Under the pieces are notes generated by a model. That model did no database searches and was not told where the DNA came from. It worked only from the letters and a program-made list of their open reading frames with translations. The translations under genes and the position numbers were made by a program. Shown here piece by piece: positions 1 to 7,974 of a stretch of 40,423 nt of DNA. Source of the stretch: an uncultured Lentisphaerota bacterium (GTDB lineage: Bacteria > Verrucomicrobiota > Lentisphaeria > Oligosphaerales > CAITYL01); the NCBI GenBank assembly GCA_903896595.1, contig CAITYL010000074.1, positions 1 to 40,423 on the forward strand, read 5' to 3'. The stretch's first letter is position 1, and every line of letters starts with the position of its first letter.

Positions 1-70
1 ACCGTTTTGTCGGACAATGTTGGGAACCCCCTTTTGAGGTAAGGCGGTTCCCAAACCCTCCGCAAACAGG
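1..70 (-). repeat. Solo end of the MITE-like repeat family
   Basis: This stretch closely matches the reverse complement of the right end of the complete element at 36649-36895: outer word GTTTTGT, then a GATGTTGGGAA-like block, then a hairpin around CCCCTTTTGAGG, then CCCAAACCCTCCG. The inner part of the element does not follow; the radical SAM reading frame starts within about 15 bases instead. It is therefore a solo or truncated end. The outer boundary is at or beyond the left edge of the window. Confidence 0.7.
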
Positions 71-84
71 TTACATTGATCGGC

Positions 85-888
85 ATGCCATTACCCAGCC
101 ATCCGCCCAGAACCACCGCGACTTTGCTTTATGGCCCGGTGTCCTCGCGCCGTTTCGGCGTGTCGCTGGGGATCAATTTGTCGGGGCCGGGCAAGCAGTG
201 TTCATTCAATTGCCGCTACTGCTTCCGCGGCTTCAATGATGCGCCCGCGCCCGGGGGCGGGCCGGAGCAGGCGTTGCCGGACGCCCGGACGGTGCTGGCC
301 ACGCTCGATGCCTGGCTCGCGGCGGGCGGCCAGGCCGATGTGGTGGATTGGACGCTGGCCGGCAACGGCGAGCCCACCGATCATCCGGAGTTTCCCGAAA
401 TCATTGCCGGCCTGGTGCGGTTGCGCGACCGCCGGGCGCCGGGCGTCAAGATCAGCGTTTTGACCAACGGCATGGGGCTGGTTCCGCGCCGCAATCCGCG
501 CGCCGCGGCGGTCCGCGCCGCCCTCGGGCTGACCGACCGTCCCTGTCTGAAGCTGGACGCCGGCCGGCCGGACAGTTGGCGTCGCCTGGCCCAGCCCGCC
601 GACGGGGTGACCCTCGATGAATGGCTGGCTGCGGCCGCCGTCGTCCGTCCCCTGATTCTGCAAACCTTGTTCGTGCAAGGCGCCATTGACACCACGACCC
701 CGGACGAACTGGCGGCGCTCCAGGCGGTCTATGCCCGATTACAGCCGGAGACGGTCTATCTTTTGACCCTGGACAAGCCGCCCGCCGATGCGGACATTCT
801 TCCGGTGCCCCGGGAACGGATGGCGGCGATCGGGCGCCAGTTCACCGCCGATGCCACCCCGGGGTCTCCCCGTTTTCTGCTGTTCTGA
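85..888 (+). CDS. Radical SAM protein (COG0731-like)
   Basis: A protein of about 267 residues with the radical SAM cluster motif CX3CX2C at C39, C43 and C46, which would hold a [4Fe-4S] cluster and cleave S-adenosylmethionine. The preceding block GPVSSRRFGVSLGIN resembles the conserved N-terminal GPVPSRRLG..LGIN signature of the COG0731 Fe-S oxidoreductases, which are related to the wyosine-forming TYW1 proteins. A glycine-rich GNGEPT segment follows, as in many radical SAM barrels. The ATG at 85 is preferred; a TTG at 76 in the same frame is possible. No strong ribosome site precedes either, and a mobile-element end lies immediately upstream and may have replaced the original promoter. The substrate is unknown. 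It stands alone: the next gene runs toward it on the other strand. Confidence 0.8.
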   Translation: MPLPSHPPRTTATLLYGPVSSRRFGVSLGINLSGPGKQCSFNCRYCFRGFNDAPAPGGGPEQALPDARTVLATLDAWLAAGGQADVVDWTLAGNGEPTDHPEFPEIIAGLVRLRDRRAPGVKISVLTNGMGLVPRRNPRAAAVRAALGLTDRPCLKLDAGRPDSWRRLAQPADGVTLDEWLAAAAVVRPLILQTLFVQGAIDTTTPDELAALQAVYARLQPETVYLLTLDKPPADADILPVPRERMAAIGRQFTADATPGSPRFLLF

Positions 889-905
889 TTCTTTATTGGT
901 ATTAG

Positions 906-1811
906 TCATTCTTTGCTTTTTTCGCATTGGCGCCGATACTGGCCGGGAGTCATGCCGGTGTAGCGCCGGAAGACGGTGGCGAAATACTGGGCGCTGGGAA
1001 AGGCGAGCTGGAAGGCGATTTCGGAGATTGACCGGCGACGGCCGGCCAGCCACTCCATGGCCTGGCTGCAGCGCGCCCGGCGCAGGTAGTCGCCGGGACT
1101 GATGCCGGCGCCCTCCCGGAAGGCCTGGGTCAGGGTGGCCCGGCTGACCCCGAGATGGCGGGCCACGGCGGTGACGGTCAGGTGGCGCGCCAGGTTCGCC
1201 ATGATGAAGTCGGCGGCATCGCCGGGCAGGCGGCCGGCCAGCGGTGGCGGCTGGGGGGCGCGGAGCGCCTCCGCGGCGGTCAGAATGAGCCGGGACATGA
1301 CCAGCTTCGCGTAGTCGAGGTCGAGCGGCGAAGGCGGTTTGGGCCGGTCGAGCCGTTCCAGGGCAAGACGGCACTCCTCAAACGCCTGGCGTAGCGGCGG
1401 GGCGGCGTTCCAGACGCAGTTGCCCGCTTCTTTGAACGCGGCGTCCGCCGCCGCCGCGCCCGCCTGTGACAGCGCGGTGAAGCGGCTGCCGGAGCGGTGG
1501 AACTGGCGCGGGTCGAAGATCAGCCAGAACAGGCGTGACGGCGCGATGGCGTTCCATTTTCCGTGGTGCGGCACGCCGGGCTGGGTCAGCGCGGCGCACC
1601 CCCCGAGGAGGCGGAGTTCGCGCGGCTCCCCGTCCAGCACCCAGGTCACCTCGCCGCGGGAGACATAGGTCAGTTCATAGCCGTCGTGGGTGTGGCGGTT
1701 CAGTCCCGTCGTGCTCTCCGTCTGGTCGGAAAAGCCGCAGTTGAGCACGCCCGGAACCCCGAAAAAATCGTTCACGCAGGCATGCAGGCGGAGCAGGGGG
1801 CGGTGGGGCAT
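906..1811 (-). CDS. AraC-family transcriptional regulator
   Basis: A 301-residue regulator. The first 170 or so residues resemble a cupin-type sensor domain (HTHDGYELTYVSRGEVTWVL, then GVPHHGKWNAIAP). The last 100 residues carry the AraC double helix-turn-helix: VARHLGVSRATLTQAF as the first unit and ISEIAFQLAFPSAQYFATVF with RRYTGMTPGQYR as the second, the family's conserved C-terminal signature. Such proteins bind DNA and usually respond to a sugar or other small molecule. It is divergent from the UroD-like gene that begins at 2126, so that gene is its most likely target. The shared 314-base intergenic region holds a direct repeat of CGTAC around a TATAAT box. No clear ribosome site precedes the ATG at 1811. 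The ligand cannot be read from the sequence. Confidence 0.9.
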   Translation of the reverse strand: MPHRPLLRLHACVNDFFGVPGVLNCGFSDQTESTTGLNRHTHDGYELTYVSRGEVTWVLDGEPRELRLLGGCAALTQPGVPHHGKWNAIAPSRLFWLIFDPRQFHRSGSRFTALSQAGAAAADAAFKEAGNCVWNAAPPLRQAFEECRLALERLDRPKPPSPLDLDYAKLVMSRLILTAAEALRAPQPPPLAGRLPGDAADFIMANLARHLTVTAVARHLGVSRATLTQAFREGAGISPGDYLRRARCSQAMEWLAGRRRSISEIAFQLAFPSAQYFATVFRRYTGMTPGQYRRQCEKSKE

Positions 1812-1872
1812 GGCGGTCGCCGTTGTATGATTTTGTAAAGCCGTTAAAAACGGAGGACATGGACGTAAAACG

Positions 1873-1887
1873 TACTATAATCGTACA
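1873..1887 (+). promoter_or_regulatory. Candidate -10 box and AraC-type direct repeat
   Basis: A perfect TATAAT lies at 1876-1881 and overlaps two direct copies of CGTAC (1871-1875 and 1882-1886); an ACGTA word lies just upstream. AraC proteins commonly bind direct repeats, and the site sits between the AraC gene and its divergent neighbour. No good -35 hexamer is found 16-18 bases upstream, as expected of an activator-dependent promoter. This is inference from position only. Confidence 0.3.
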
Positions 1888-1939
1888 TGGAAACCAACTG
1901 ATGTATGGAAGTCATGGAGTCTTTTAAAACATTCCGCTA

Positions 1940-2046
1940 TTTTGGAGTGCGGCAATTCCTTTGCCGCCTTGGCATCGCCGCGGAGCGGTGTCGGAGAGGC
2001 AAAAGCCAGAACCAAAAAGCGGCAAAGGCATTGCCGCACTCCAAAA
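1940..2046. repeat. Nested inverted repeat, REP/MITE-like
   Basis: Two 28-base arms (1940-1967 and 2019-2046) are reverse complements with a single mismatch, separated by 51 bases. Each arm contains its own perfect small hairpin: GCGGCAA / TTGCCGC with a 5-base loop (1949-1967 and 2019-2037). The DNA could thus fold as one long stem or as two short hairpins. It lies in the presumed 5' leader of the UroD-like gene, about 80 bases before its start. No other copy occurs in this window. Confidence 0.85.
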
Positions 2047-2125
2047 ACAGTGCCGTTCTTAGCGTCTAACGGTGATACGTGATGGAAAAAGTTCACACAC
2101 GTTTCCAACGTGGAGAAAGTCCAGT

Positions 2126-3412
2126 ATGACGATACAGCAAAACAAGGTGGTGGCCTCGGATGTCCGGCGGTTGCGGGAACTGGCCAGCCAGATCCGGGAG
2201 CTGGCGGAGGGGGAGCGGAACCGGCGGCTGGTGGAACGGTGGTACGCCCTGGACGAGGGTCGGGCCGGGCGGCCACTGATCTTGGCGGAAACCGACGGCG
2301 GCCTGAACCTGGTGACGCCCGACCTGCGCCCGCAGTGCCAGGAAGAATGGGCGCGCCAGCGGGAATGGGCGATGCTGGGCACCCTGCTGCATGCCGAGTT
2401 GTTGCGCGACGATTCACCGGTCGAACCGTGTGTGGCCGTTTCCTGGCGCATCTCCGTGGTTCCGGGGAGCGGCTGGGACTTCGAGGTCAAGCACGCCTAT
2501 CCGGAAGGCGACTTTGCCGAGAAGACGGCGTTCCACATCGAGCCGCCGATCAAGGATCTGGCCGCCGAACTGGAGCGGGTGGTCGGCCATCATTGCACCT
2601 TTCAGGTGGACCGCGAGGGGACGCTGGCGGAAAAGGCGTTGCTGGAGGAGGTGTTTGGTGGTATCCTCCAAGTGCGCCTGCGCGGCAACCCGTGGTGGAC
2701 ACAGGGGCTCACGCAGACGGCCATCGACCTCATTGGGCTGGAGAACCTGATGCTGTATATGTACGAGCAGCCGGAGGCACTGCACGCATTGCTGGCCTTT
2801 TTGGCGGACGGCCGCCTCCGGCAGGTGCAATGGATGGAGCGCGAGGGACTGCTCTGTCTCAACAACGAAGACGACTACACCGGCTCGGGCAGCCGGGGCT
2901 ACACGCACGCCCTGCCGCAGGCGGGTTTCCAAGAGGACCGGCCCAGGGCCCGTGATCTCTGGTGTCTGATAGAGTCGCAGGAGACCGTGGGGGTGGGGCC
3001 GGAGCAGTATGAAGATTTTGTCTTCCGCGAGGAGCAGCGGGTGGCCGCCCTTTTCGGGCGCGTCTACGTCGGCTGTTGCGAGCCGCTGCACACGCGCTGG
3101 GACGTCATTAAGCGAATGCCCAACTTGAAGCGCGTTTCGGTCTCCCCCTGGTGCGACCAGACGTTCATGGCGGCGGCCATGGGGGGGGACTACGTGTTCT
3201 CGCGCAAGCCCAATCCGGCGCTGATTTCCGGGCCGGTGTTTGACGAGTCTTTAATCCGCCATGACTTGCGCCAAACCATGGAATTGACGAAGGCCCACAA
3301 CTGCCCCGCCGAGATCATCATGAAGGACGTGCATACCCTGGGCGGCGAGCCCTGGCGCCTGGCCCGCTGGGTGGCGTTGGCGCGGGAAACGGCGGATGCG
3401 GTCTACGGGTGA
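2126..3412 (+). CDS. Uroporphyrinogen decarboxylase-like protein
   Basis: A protein of 428 residues resembling the UroD/MtaA/CmuA superfamily, which includes heme-pathway decarboxylases and cobamide-dependent methyltransferases. The recognisable part is the C-terminal half: VGCCEPLHTRWDVIK, NLKRVSVSPWCDQ, YVFSRKPNPALISGP and EIIMKDVHTLGGEPWRLARW. I know these blocks from PVC and Firmicutes proteins annotated as UroD-like and found beside sugar regulators and glycosidases. True HemE proteins are about 340-360 residues and lack this extended N-terminus, so a heme role is unlikely; methyl transfer to or from a corrinoid is possible but unproven, and no corrinoid protein is encoded nearby. The ATG at 2126 is chosen over an in-frame GTG at 2072 because GGAG lies 10 bases upstream. 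It is divergent from the AraC gene and probably controlled by it. Confidence 0.75.
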   Translation: MTIQQNKVVASDVRRLRELASQIRELAEGERNRRLVERWYALDEGRAGRPLILAETDGGLNLVTPDLRPQCQEEWARQREWAMLGTLLHAELLRDDSPVEPCVAVSWRISVVPGSGWDFEVKHAYPEGDFAEKTAFHIEPPIKDLAAELERVVGHHCTFQVDREGTLAEKALLEEVFGGILQVRLRGNPWWTQGLTQTAIDLIGLENLMLYMYEQPEALHALLAFLADGRLRQVQWMEREGLLCLNNEDDYTGSGSRGYTHALPQAGFQEDRPRARDLWCLIESQETVGVGPEQYEDFVFREEQRVAALFGRVYVGCCEPLHTRWDVIKRMPNLKRVSVSPWCDQTFMAAAMGGDYVFSRKPNPALISGPVFDESLIRHDLRQTMELTKAHNCPAEIIMKDVHTLGGEPWRLARWVALARETADAVYG

Positions 3413-3453
3413 CTCGTGATGCGTGGCCCGTAACCATCATTACGCATTGCGTT

Positions 3454-4278
3454 TCAGGTGACCTTAAACGTTGTTTCGCCCAACCAAATGGCGCCCGGGG
3501 CGAGCCGGTGCGGGTGGGCGATGATCCCGGTTTCCAGGCAGACCATGCGGCGGTATTCCTCCGGCAGAAAATCGGGCAGGCGCCGGGCCTTGTCGCACCA
3601 CGGGTTCCATAGGACGGCGTCGGGCATGCCGCTTTTCTCCAGGACCAATGACCGGCCATGGCCGGCATCGCGGATGCTGAGGCCCTGATCCGGAGCGCCG
3701 ACATAAATGCGGTCCACCTCGCCGGTGAACGAAATCTGCTCCCGTGTTTCCAGTTCCCGGACCCCGTCCCGCAGGCTGTCCAGGAACGGGACGCCGGCCA
3801 GGCCGGTCACGGTGGTTTGCCGGATGTCGGCCACCGCAAAATAGCTGTGCAGGGCGCAGGTGAACGGGAACGGCTTATCCCCGCGGTTTTCCGCCTTCAG
3901 GCGTACGGTGAGCTGGCCGGCGCCGATCCGCGCGGTCAGGCCGAGACGGAACCGGTGGGGCCAGACCGCCCGGGTCGCGGCATCATCGTCGAGGGTGAGT
4001 TCGACCTGGTCCGCCGCCGTCCGGGTCTGCCGCCAGGGGCGGGTGCGGGCCAGGCCATGCTTGGGCAGCGGCCCGTCGCCGAACTGCGGAAAGATCACCG
4101 GCACGCCGCCGCGGATGGCTGCCCCGGGTGCGAACTCCGCCCGCCGGCTGAGGAACAGCCGGTCGAGGCCGTCCGCGCCATGCCAGCTCAGCAGATGGGC
4201 GCCCGCCCGGCACAGCGTGGCCGCCTCGGCGCCGTCAGGCGTGGCGATGTGAATGGGGGCAAATACGGCGTCAGACAT
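3454..4278 (-). CDS. D-hexose-6-phosphate mutarotase (aldose 1-epimerase family)
   Basis: A 274-residue cytoplasmic protein of the YeaD group of the galactose mutarotase superfamily. It should interconvert alpha and beta anomers of hexose 6-phosphates, feeding glycolysis. Family blocks are in order: IRGGVPVIFPQFG (56-68), KHGLAR (73-78), LHSYFAVADI with the probable catalytic H144, VLWNPW (222-227), and MVCLETG with the probable catalytic E249. Length fits the family. There is no signal peptide. It converges on the UroD-like gene, with 41 bases between the stops, and diverges from the PEP-CTERM gene across a 358-base region that holds a long hairpin. Confidence in the family is high; the exact sugar phosphate is inferred from the YeaD-like features. 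Confidence 0.85.
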   Translation of the reverse strand: MSDAVFAPIHIATPDGAEAATLCRAGAHLLSWHGADGLDRLFLSRRAEFAPGAAIRGGVPVIFPQFGDGPLPKHGLARTRPWRQTRTAADQVELTLDDDAATRAVWPHRFRLGLTARIGAGQLTVRLKAENRGDKPFPFTCALHSYFAVADIRQTTVTGLAGVPFLDSLRDGVRELETREQISFTGEVDRIYVGAPDQGLSIRDAGHGRSLVLEKSGMPDAVLWNPWCDKARRLPDFLPEEYRRMVCLETGIIAHPHRLAPGAIWLGETTFKVT

Positions 4279-4335
4279 GAGAAAACATCCTAACCCGGCA
4301 TAACCGGAACCAACGTACGGTGGACTTTAATACGG

Positions 4336-4423
4336 ATTCACCACGATAGAACGCGAAAGATCGCAAAAGAAAATGCGGGTCCGGATTTTTCTTTCGCGCT
4401 TTCTGCGTTCTTTCGCGGTGAAT
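4336..4423. repeat. Long imperfect palindrome of tandem words (locus A)
   Basis: Two 38-base arms (4336-4373 and 4386-4423) are near reverse complements with a 12-base loop; apart from about four substitutions and small indels they pair throughout. Each arm is a run of related short words such as GAACGCGAAA and GATCGCAAAA. It sits between the divergent mutarotase and PEP-CTERM genes. The rest of 4279-4636 shows no gene; a weak promoter-like pair TTGCTT / TAATGT lies at 4511-4538. Confidence 0.85.
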
Positions 4424-4636
4424 CGAATGGGGGTGAATTATCCAATGCTAGCCGCCCCGTGAAACGGCCCGGTTTCCCCCCGGCGCCAAGCACGCGGACA
4501 ACGGGAATACTTGCTTTTTTGGCTTTTTGTGCTAATGTAATATCAGTCACGCTGGGAGACATCGAGACGGGGCCAAAACGCGAACAGGGTCCGTTGGGCG
4601 TGAAAACAACATAGTGTGGGTTTGGAGGAAAAAATA

Positions 4637-5440
4637 ATGAAAAAGCTGATTCGTCCCCTCGTAATGGTAAGTTTGCTGGCCATGGTGGCCGGTCAAGCCG
4701 ACGATCTGATAGAGGCTGCGGCCAAGCCGGTCAAGTATCCCTTTGGCCTGTCCGTGGCCGGACCGATTGAAAAAGGTTCCGGGGACGCGTTTTTCTATAA
4801 ATTGCGCGATGCCGTCCTTGGCAATAACCTGACCAATGGCAACAGCGTTCCTGGCATCGACAGTGTGCGCCTCGATCCCTCCAAGATTGACTTGGCGCTT
4901 ACCGCCGATGTCAAGGCGTACATGGTCGGGGACCAAGGTGGCAATGGTAAAGACCGGGAATATGCCGTCGGCTTCAATCCCGCCGGCCCGGGCGTGACCA
5001 CCGGCGACCCGAAACTGATCTTCCCCCTGGCCCAAACCAATGGCAGCAGCCGAAATAGCACGTACCCGCTGTTGCCGGGCGACTATGTGGACCTCGGCAA
5101 ATTTGCCGCTGGTTCGCATCTCGACTTCTTTGCCATCGCCGACCCGAACCCGGGCTATAGCAAGAAGAACCCTGAGGACCTGGCAAAAGTGTTCTCCACC
5201 GCCGGCGGTGACCTGAACGCCCGGATGTACGCCTTGACCGGCACCGCCTACCTGCTGGTGACCTTTGAGGGCAAGGACAAGGCCGGCGTGGACTACAACG
5301 ATGTCGCCATCGCCGTCAATGTCGGCGCCGACAATATCCGCCACCTGATGGGCGCTCCCGAGCCGTCCCTGTTGCTGGCTCTCGGTTCCTTTGCCGGGGT
5401 TCTCCTGACCGCCACCGGCCGTCACCGCCGCCAGGGCTGA
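4637..5440 (+). CDS. PEP-CTERM sorting-domain surface protein
   Basis: A 267-residue exported protein. The N-terminus MKKLIRPLVMVSLLAMVAG is a signal peptide. The last 29 residues form a PEP-CTERM sorting signal: APEPS, a hydrophobic helix LLLALGSFAGVLLTA, and a basic tail RHRRQG. Such proteins are cut and possibly re-anchored by an exosortase, which is not encoded here. Just before the tail, LVTFEGKDKAGVDYNDVAIAV resembles the DUF4114 pattern with its D-x-N-D core, a domain often seen in PEP-CTERM proteins. The start is fixed by a strong GGAGG (4624-4628) eight bases before the ATG. The gene ends just before a strong terminator. Its ligand or structural role is unknown; a secreted matrix or surface component is the usual inference. 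Confidence 0.85.
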   Translation: MKKLIRPLVMVSLLAMVAGQADDLIEAAAKPVKYPFGLSVAGPIEKGSGDAFFYKLRDAVLGNNLTNGNSVPGIDSVRLDPSKIDLALTADVKAYMVGDQGGNGKDREYAVGFNPAGPGVTTGDPKLIFPLAQTNGSSRNSTYPLLPGDYVDLGKFAAGSHLDFFAIADPNPGYSKKNPEDLAKVFSTAGGDLNARMYALTGTAYLLVTFEGKDKAGVDYNDVAIAVNVGADNIRHLMGAPEPSLLLALGSFAGVLLTATGRHRRQG

Positions 5441-5469
5441 GTGAACGTCCCAGTGGGATGACGACAATC

Positions 5470-5497
5470 AAAAGGGCGCCAGGGGGCGCCCTTTTTT
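5470..5497 (+). terminator. Bidirectional intrinsic terminator
   Basis: A perfect 11-bp stem, AAAAGGGCGCC (5470-5480) pairing with GGCGCCCTTTT (5485-5495) across a 4-base loop, followed by further T residues. The A-run on the other side gives a T-run on the minus strand too. It lies between the convergent PEP-CTERM and pyruvate kinase genes and can end both transcripts. Confidence 0.93.
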
Positions 5498-5582
5498 GTT
5501 GGCCGTGAATGCCGGGGCGGCAGACGGCGTAAGGATCATGACCGGGAAACGCCCATCCTCGGGCGGACAGGCGGAGTCCGGG

Positions 5583-7010
5583 TCACCGTTGCAGGTTGAT
5601 GATTTCCATGCGATGATCGCCGGCCGGGTCGCCGGCGGGGGTGCGTTGGGTCAGGATGGCAAACTCGCCAGGCAGCTGGAGCCGCCGCACCGACTCCGTC
5701 ACATAGGTCCGCCAGGACGCCGGCAGCTCCGGCTCATGGACCGCCGTCACGCCATAGGAGAACGCGAGGTCCTGACAGGTCTTGGCGCACGCGCTCACGG
5801 CGATGACCGGGACGGGCAGGTGCAGAACCGCCAACCGGCGCGCGGTGGCGCCGGTCTGGGACGACACGAAGACGGCGGCGGGCTGAAGGAATTCGAGGCT
5901 GGCCTCAACGCTCACCGCGACCAGATGCTCAGGGCGCACGTGCCCCCGGAGGTCGACGCCGGCGTACAGCTCCTTGACGGAAAGAAGGCGGCGGGTGGGC
6001 TCGACGGTCGCCGCAATCCGGCTCAGCATCGCCACCGATTCCACGGGATAGTCGCCCATGGCCGATTCGGCCGAGAGCATCACGGCGTCCGTGCCGTCCA
6101 GGATCGCGTTCGAAACGTCCGTCGCCTCGGCGCGGGTCGGGAGGCGATGCGCGGTCATGGACTCAAGCATCTGGGTGGCCGTAATGACCGGTTTGGCCCG
6201 TTGGTTGGCGCGGCGGATGATCTCCTTCTGTACCACGGCGATGCGCTCGACGGGCACCTCCACCCCCAGGTCGCCGCGGGCGATCATGATGCCATCCGAG
6301 ACGTTCAGGATCTCGTCGAGCCGGTCGAGGGCGCCGGCGCGTTCGATTTTGGCGATGAGGAAGGGGTTGTGCCCCATCTCCCGGGCCGCCGCGCGCACCG
6401 CCTGCATGTCGGCCGCGCTTTCGACGAACGACTGGCTGACGGCATCCACGCCGTGTTCGAGGGCGAACTGCAGACACTCGCGGTCCCGTTCGGTGAAGGC
6501 GCTGATCCCTAGGTCAATGCCCGGCAGGTTGAGCCCTTTATGCGAGCGCAGCTCGCCCCCTACCTTGACCACGCAGGTCACGTCCGTTCGCGTGGCGCTC
6601 TGCACCTCCAGTTGGATGTAGCCGTCATTGAGCGACAGCGTGTCGCCGCGCTTGACGACCGCCGGCAGCCCCGGGAAGCTGACCGACATCCGTTCCTGGC
6701 CGCCCACGATCTCCTCGGTGGTCAGGGTAAACGAGTCGCCCGGCTTCAGTTCGATGCGGTCCACGCCCAGGTTGCCGACGCGCATCTTGGGGCCCGACAG
6801 ATCCGCCATGATGGCCACCGGCCGGCCGGCCGCCAGGGCGGCGGCCCGGATCCGTTCGATATTCTGAAGATGGGTGCCGAAATCGCCGTGCGAGAAGTTC
6901 AGCCGGGCAATGTTCATGCCGGCGCGGATCATCTGCTCAAGCACCGCCAGCGAACTGGACGCCGGGCCGATGGTGGCGACGATCTTGGTCTTGACGGGCA
7001 GTGAGTTCAT
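5583..7010 (-). CDS. pyk: Pyruvate kinase
   Basis: A 475-residue cytoplasmic enzyme that converts phosphoenolpyruvate and ADP to pyruvate and ATP, the last step of glycolysis. Clear signatures: TKIVATIGPASS at the start, ARLNFSHGDF (substrate and cation site), the active-site block IMIARGDLGVEVP, TATQMLESM, and the EATDVSNAILDGTDAVMLSAESA stretch. The C-terminal domain (SQTGATARRLA, PVIAVSACAKT) is complete and the length is normal for the bacterial enzyme. The start is supported by GGAG six bases upstream of the ATG. It is a stand-alone gene ending at a shared terminator with the PEP-CTERM gene; the toxin-antitoxin pair lies upstream on the same strand. Confidence 0.97.
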   Translation of the reverse strand: MNSLPVKTKIVATIGPASSSLAVLEQMIRAGMNIARLNFSHGDFGTHLQNIERIRAAALAAGRPVAIMADLSGPKMRVGNLGVDRIELKPGDSFTLTTEEIVGGQERMSVSFPGLPAVVKRGDTLSLNDGYIQLEVQSATRTDVTCVVKVGGELRSHKGLNLPGIDLGISAFTERDRECLQFALEHGVDAVSQSFVESAADMQAVRAAAREMGHNPFLIAKIERAGALDRLDEILNVSDGIMIARGDLGVEVPVERIAVVQKEIIRRANQRAKPVITATQMLESMTAHRLPTRAEATDVSNAILDGTDAVMLSAESAMGDYPVESVAMLSRIAATVEPTRRLLSVKELYAGVDLRGHVRPEHLVAVSVEASLEFLQPAAVFVSSQTGATARRLAVLHLPVPVIAVSACAKTCQDLAFSYGVTAVHEPELPASWRTYVTESVRRLQLPGEFAILTQRTPAGDPAGDHRMEIINLQR

Positions 7011-7088
7011 TGTGTGCTCCAGGGTTCTTCGCGTTTGATCCGGAACGTCGCGGTTTAAGCAACCAAAGCGGAGCCATCGGAAATGCCG

Positions 7089-7466
7089 TCACCAACTGAT
7101 GACGGTGACGCCTTTGACCCGGCGCAGATGTTCATCCCGGCTAACGATGGGCAGGTCATGCTGGCGGGCGATAGCCGCAATCCAAACGTCATTTTCGGGA
7201 ATCGGGTGCCCGGCAACCATCAGTTCATGCCGGACATCCGCATAAAACTGGGCGGTGGCGGCGGTAACCGCCAACACTTGTGACTCCTGTTCCAAGCGGT
7301 CAAGCAAAGGCTCAATCACGTGGCGATATTTGGAGGCGCGCAACCCAAATCGATACTCGCCCAACGCGATGACCGGCAGGTGGTGGCGCAACGATACAGC
7401 CAACACGACCTCCAGCCGCGGGTCGCCGCTGATGAGGGAGGAAATGGCATTGGTGTCGAGAATCAT
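7089..7466 (-). CDS. PIN-domain toxin (VapC-like)
   Basis: A 125-residue PIN-domain ribonuclease of the VapC type. The four acidic residues that bind Mg2+ in the family are visible: D4 (MILDTNAIS), E37 (ALGEYRFGL), D93 (PENDVWIAA) and D111 (VSRDEHLRR). VapC toxins cut tRNA or rRNA and stop growth when free of their antitoxin. The ATG overlaps the antitoxin stop codon as ATGA (7463-7466), so the two are translationally coupled, with the antitoxin first as usual. All key residues are present and there is no frameshift, so it is probably active. The exact RNA target cannot be predicted. Confidence 0.9.
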   Translation of the reverse strand: MILDTNAISSLISGDPRLEVVLAVSLRHHLPVIALGEYRFGLRASKYRHVIEPLLDRLEQESQVLAVTAATAQFYADVRHELMVAGHPIPENDVWIAAIARQHDLPIVSRDEHLRRVKGVTVISW

Positions 7467-7717
7467 TTCCAGTCGTCCATATTAACGCTGGAAAATTCAC
7501 GATCCACCACGGCTTGAATGTCATCGGTCGCCGTCTTGGGCGCTTTCCCGAAAACCACACGCCAGCCCTGCTCCCGTCCGAAATCCCGTTTTCCCGCTCC
7601 GTGCAAACGCTCCTCAATCGCCTCAGCGACAAACGCCCGCATCGGTTGCCCCGCAAGGGCACTGCGGGCCTTCAGTTCGCGAAACATCTGGTCCGGTATT
7701 TCCAAGGTGGTTTTCAT
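7463..7717 (-). CDS. Antitoxin of the PIN-toxin pair
   Basis: An 84-residue protein that begins MKTTLEIPDQMFRELKARSA, typical of a ribbon-helix-helix DNA-binding N-terminus (a short beta strand followed by two helices) in VapB-like antitoxins. The C-terminal half (about 45-84), ending SSVNMDDWK, would wrap the toxin. It is directly upstream of, and overlaps by four bases, the PIN-domain toxin gene. A perfect small palindrome lies 14-28 bases before its start and is the likely autoregulatory operator. The family name VapB is an inference from size, fold pattern and partner. Confidence 0.85.
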   Translation of the reverse strand: MKTTLEIPDQMFRELKARSALAGQPMRAFVAEAIEERLHGAGKRDFGREQGWRVVFGKAPKTATDDIQAVVDREFSSVNMDDWK

Positions 7718-7723
7718 GTCTTT

Positions 7724-7745
7724 ACCATATAACCATATTTATGGT
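7724..7745 (-). promoter_or_regulatory. Candidate toxin-antitoxin operator
   Basis: ACCATA (7732-7737) and TATGGT (7740-7745) form a perfect 6-bp palindrome with a 2-base spacer, and a further ACCATAT at 7724-7730 makes a direct repeat with the first arm. It lies just upstream of the antitoxin start, where ribbon-helix-helix antitoxins repress their own operons. It is AT-rich in a GC-rich neighbourhood. Confidence 0.55.
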
Positions 7746-7782
7746 TTTGCCAGGAGATTGCCGCCTATGAGTTCATGGTATT

Positions 7783-7972
7783 ATTGTCGGGTGGGCGCCA
7801 CCCTTATTTAAAAATGGTGCTCCCTTTGCGGATTCAGCAGGCCGTTCCTGTGCAACAAACCACGACGGGGACCAGTAGGGGCGGCCTGCGAAAGCCGCAA
7901 AAGGCACAAACAGGTTTGACGGAGGGTTTGGGAACCGCCTTTCCTTAAAAGGGGGTTCCCAATACATCGTCC
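7783..7972. repeat. MITE-like element, variant with different core
   Basis: The outer parts match the family described at 36649-36895: the left end has TTGTCGG followed by a GCCACCCTT / AATGGTGCTCCC hairpin; the right end has GGTTTGACGGAGGGTTTGGGAACCGCC, then AAAAGGGGGTTCCC and a degenerate ATCGTCCGG. The core differs and is itself an inverted repeat: CTTTGCGGATTCAGCAGGCCG near 7823-7843 pairs with a TTTTGCGG...CGCAGGCCG-like stretch near 7885-7907. It fills most of the gap between the antitoxin gene and the synthase gene. Confidence 0.75.
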
Positions 7973-7974
7973 GG

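Noticed and set aside
2072..3412. UroD-like protein as HemE (heme biosynthesis)
   Set aside because: It is too long, lacks the usual HemE N-terminal RQAGR motif, and sits in a regulator and sugar context rather than with heme genes.
3413..3453. A hairpin ATGCGT / ACGCAT between the convergent UroD-like and mutarotase genes
   Set aside because: The stem is only 6 bp with a large loop and no T-run follows, so I do not call it a terminator.
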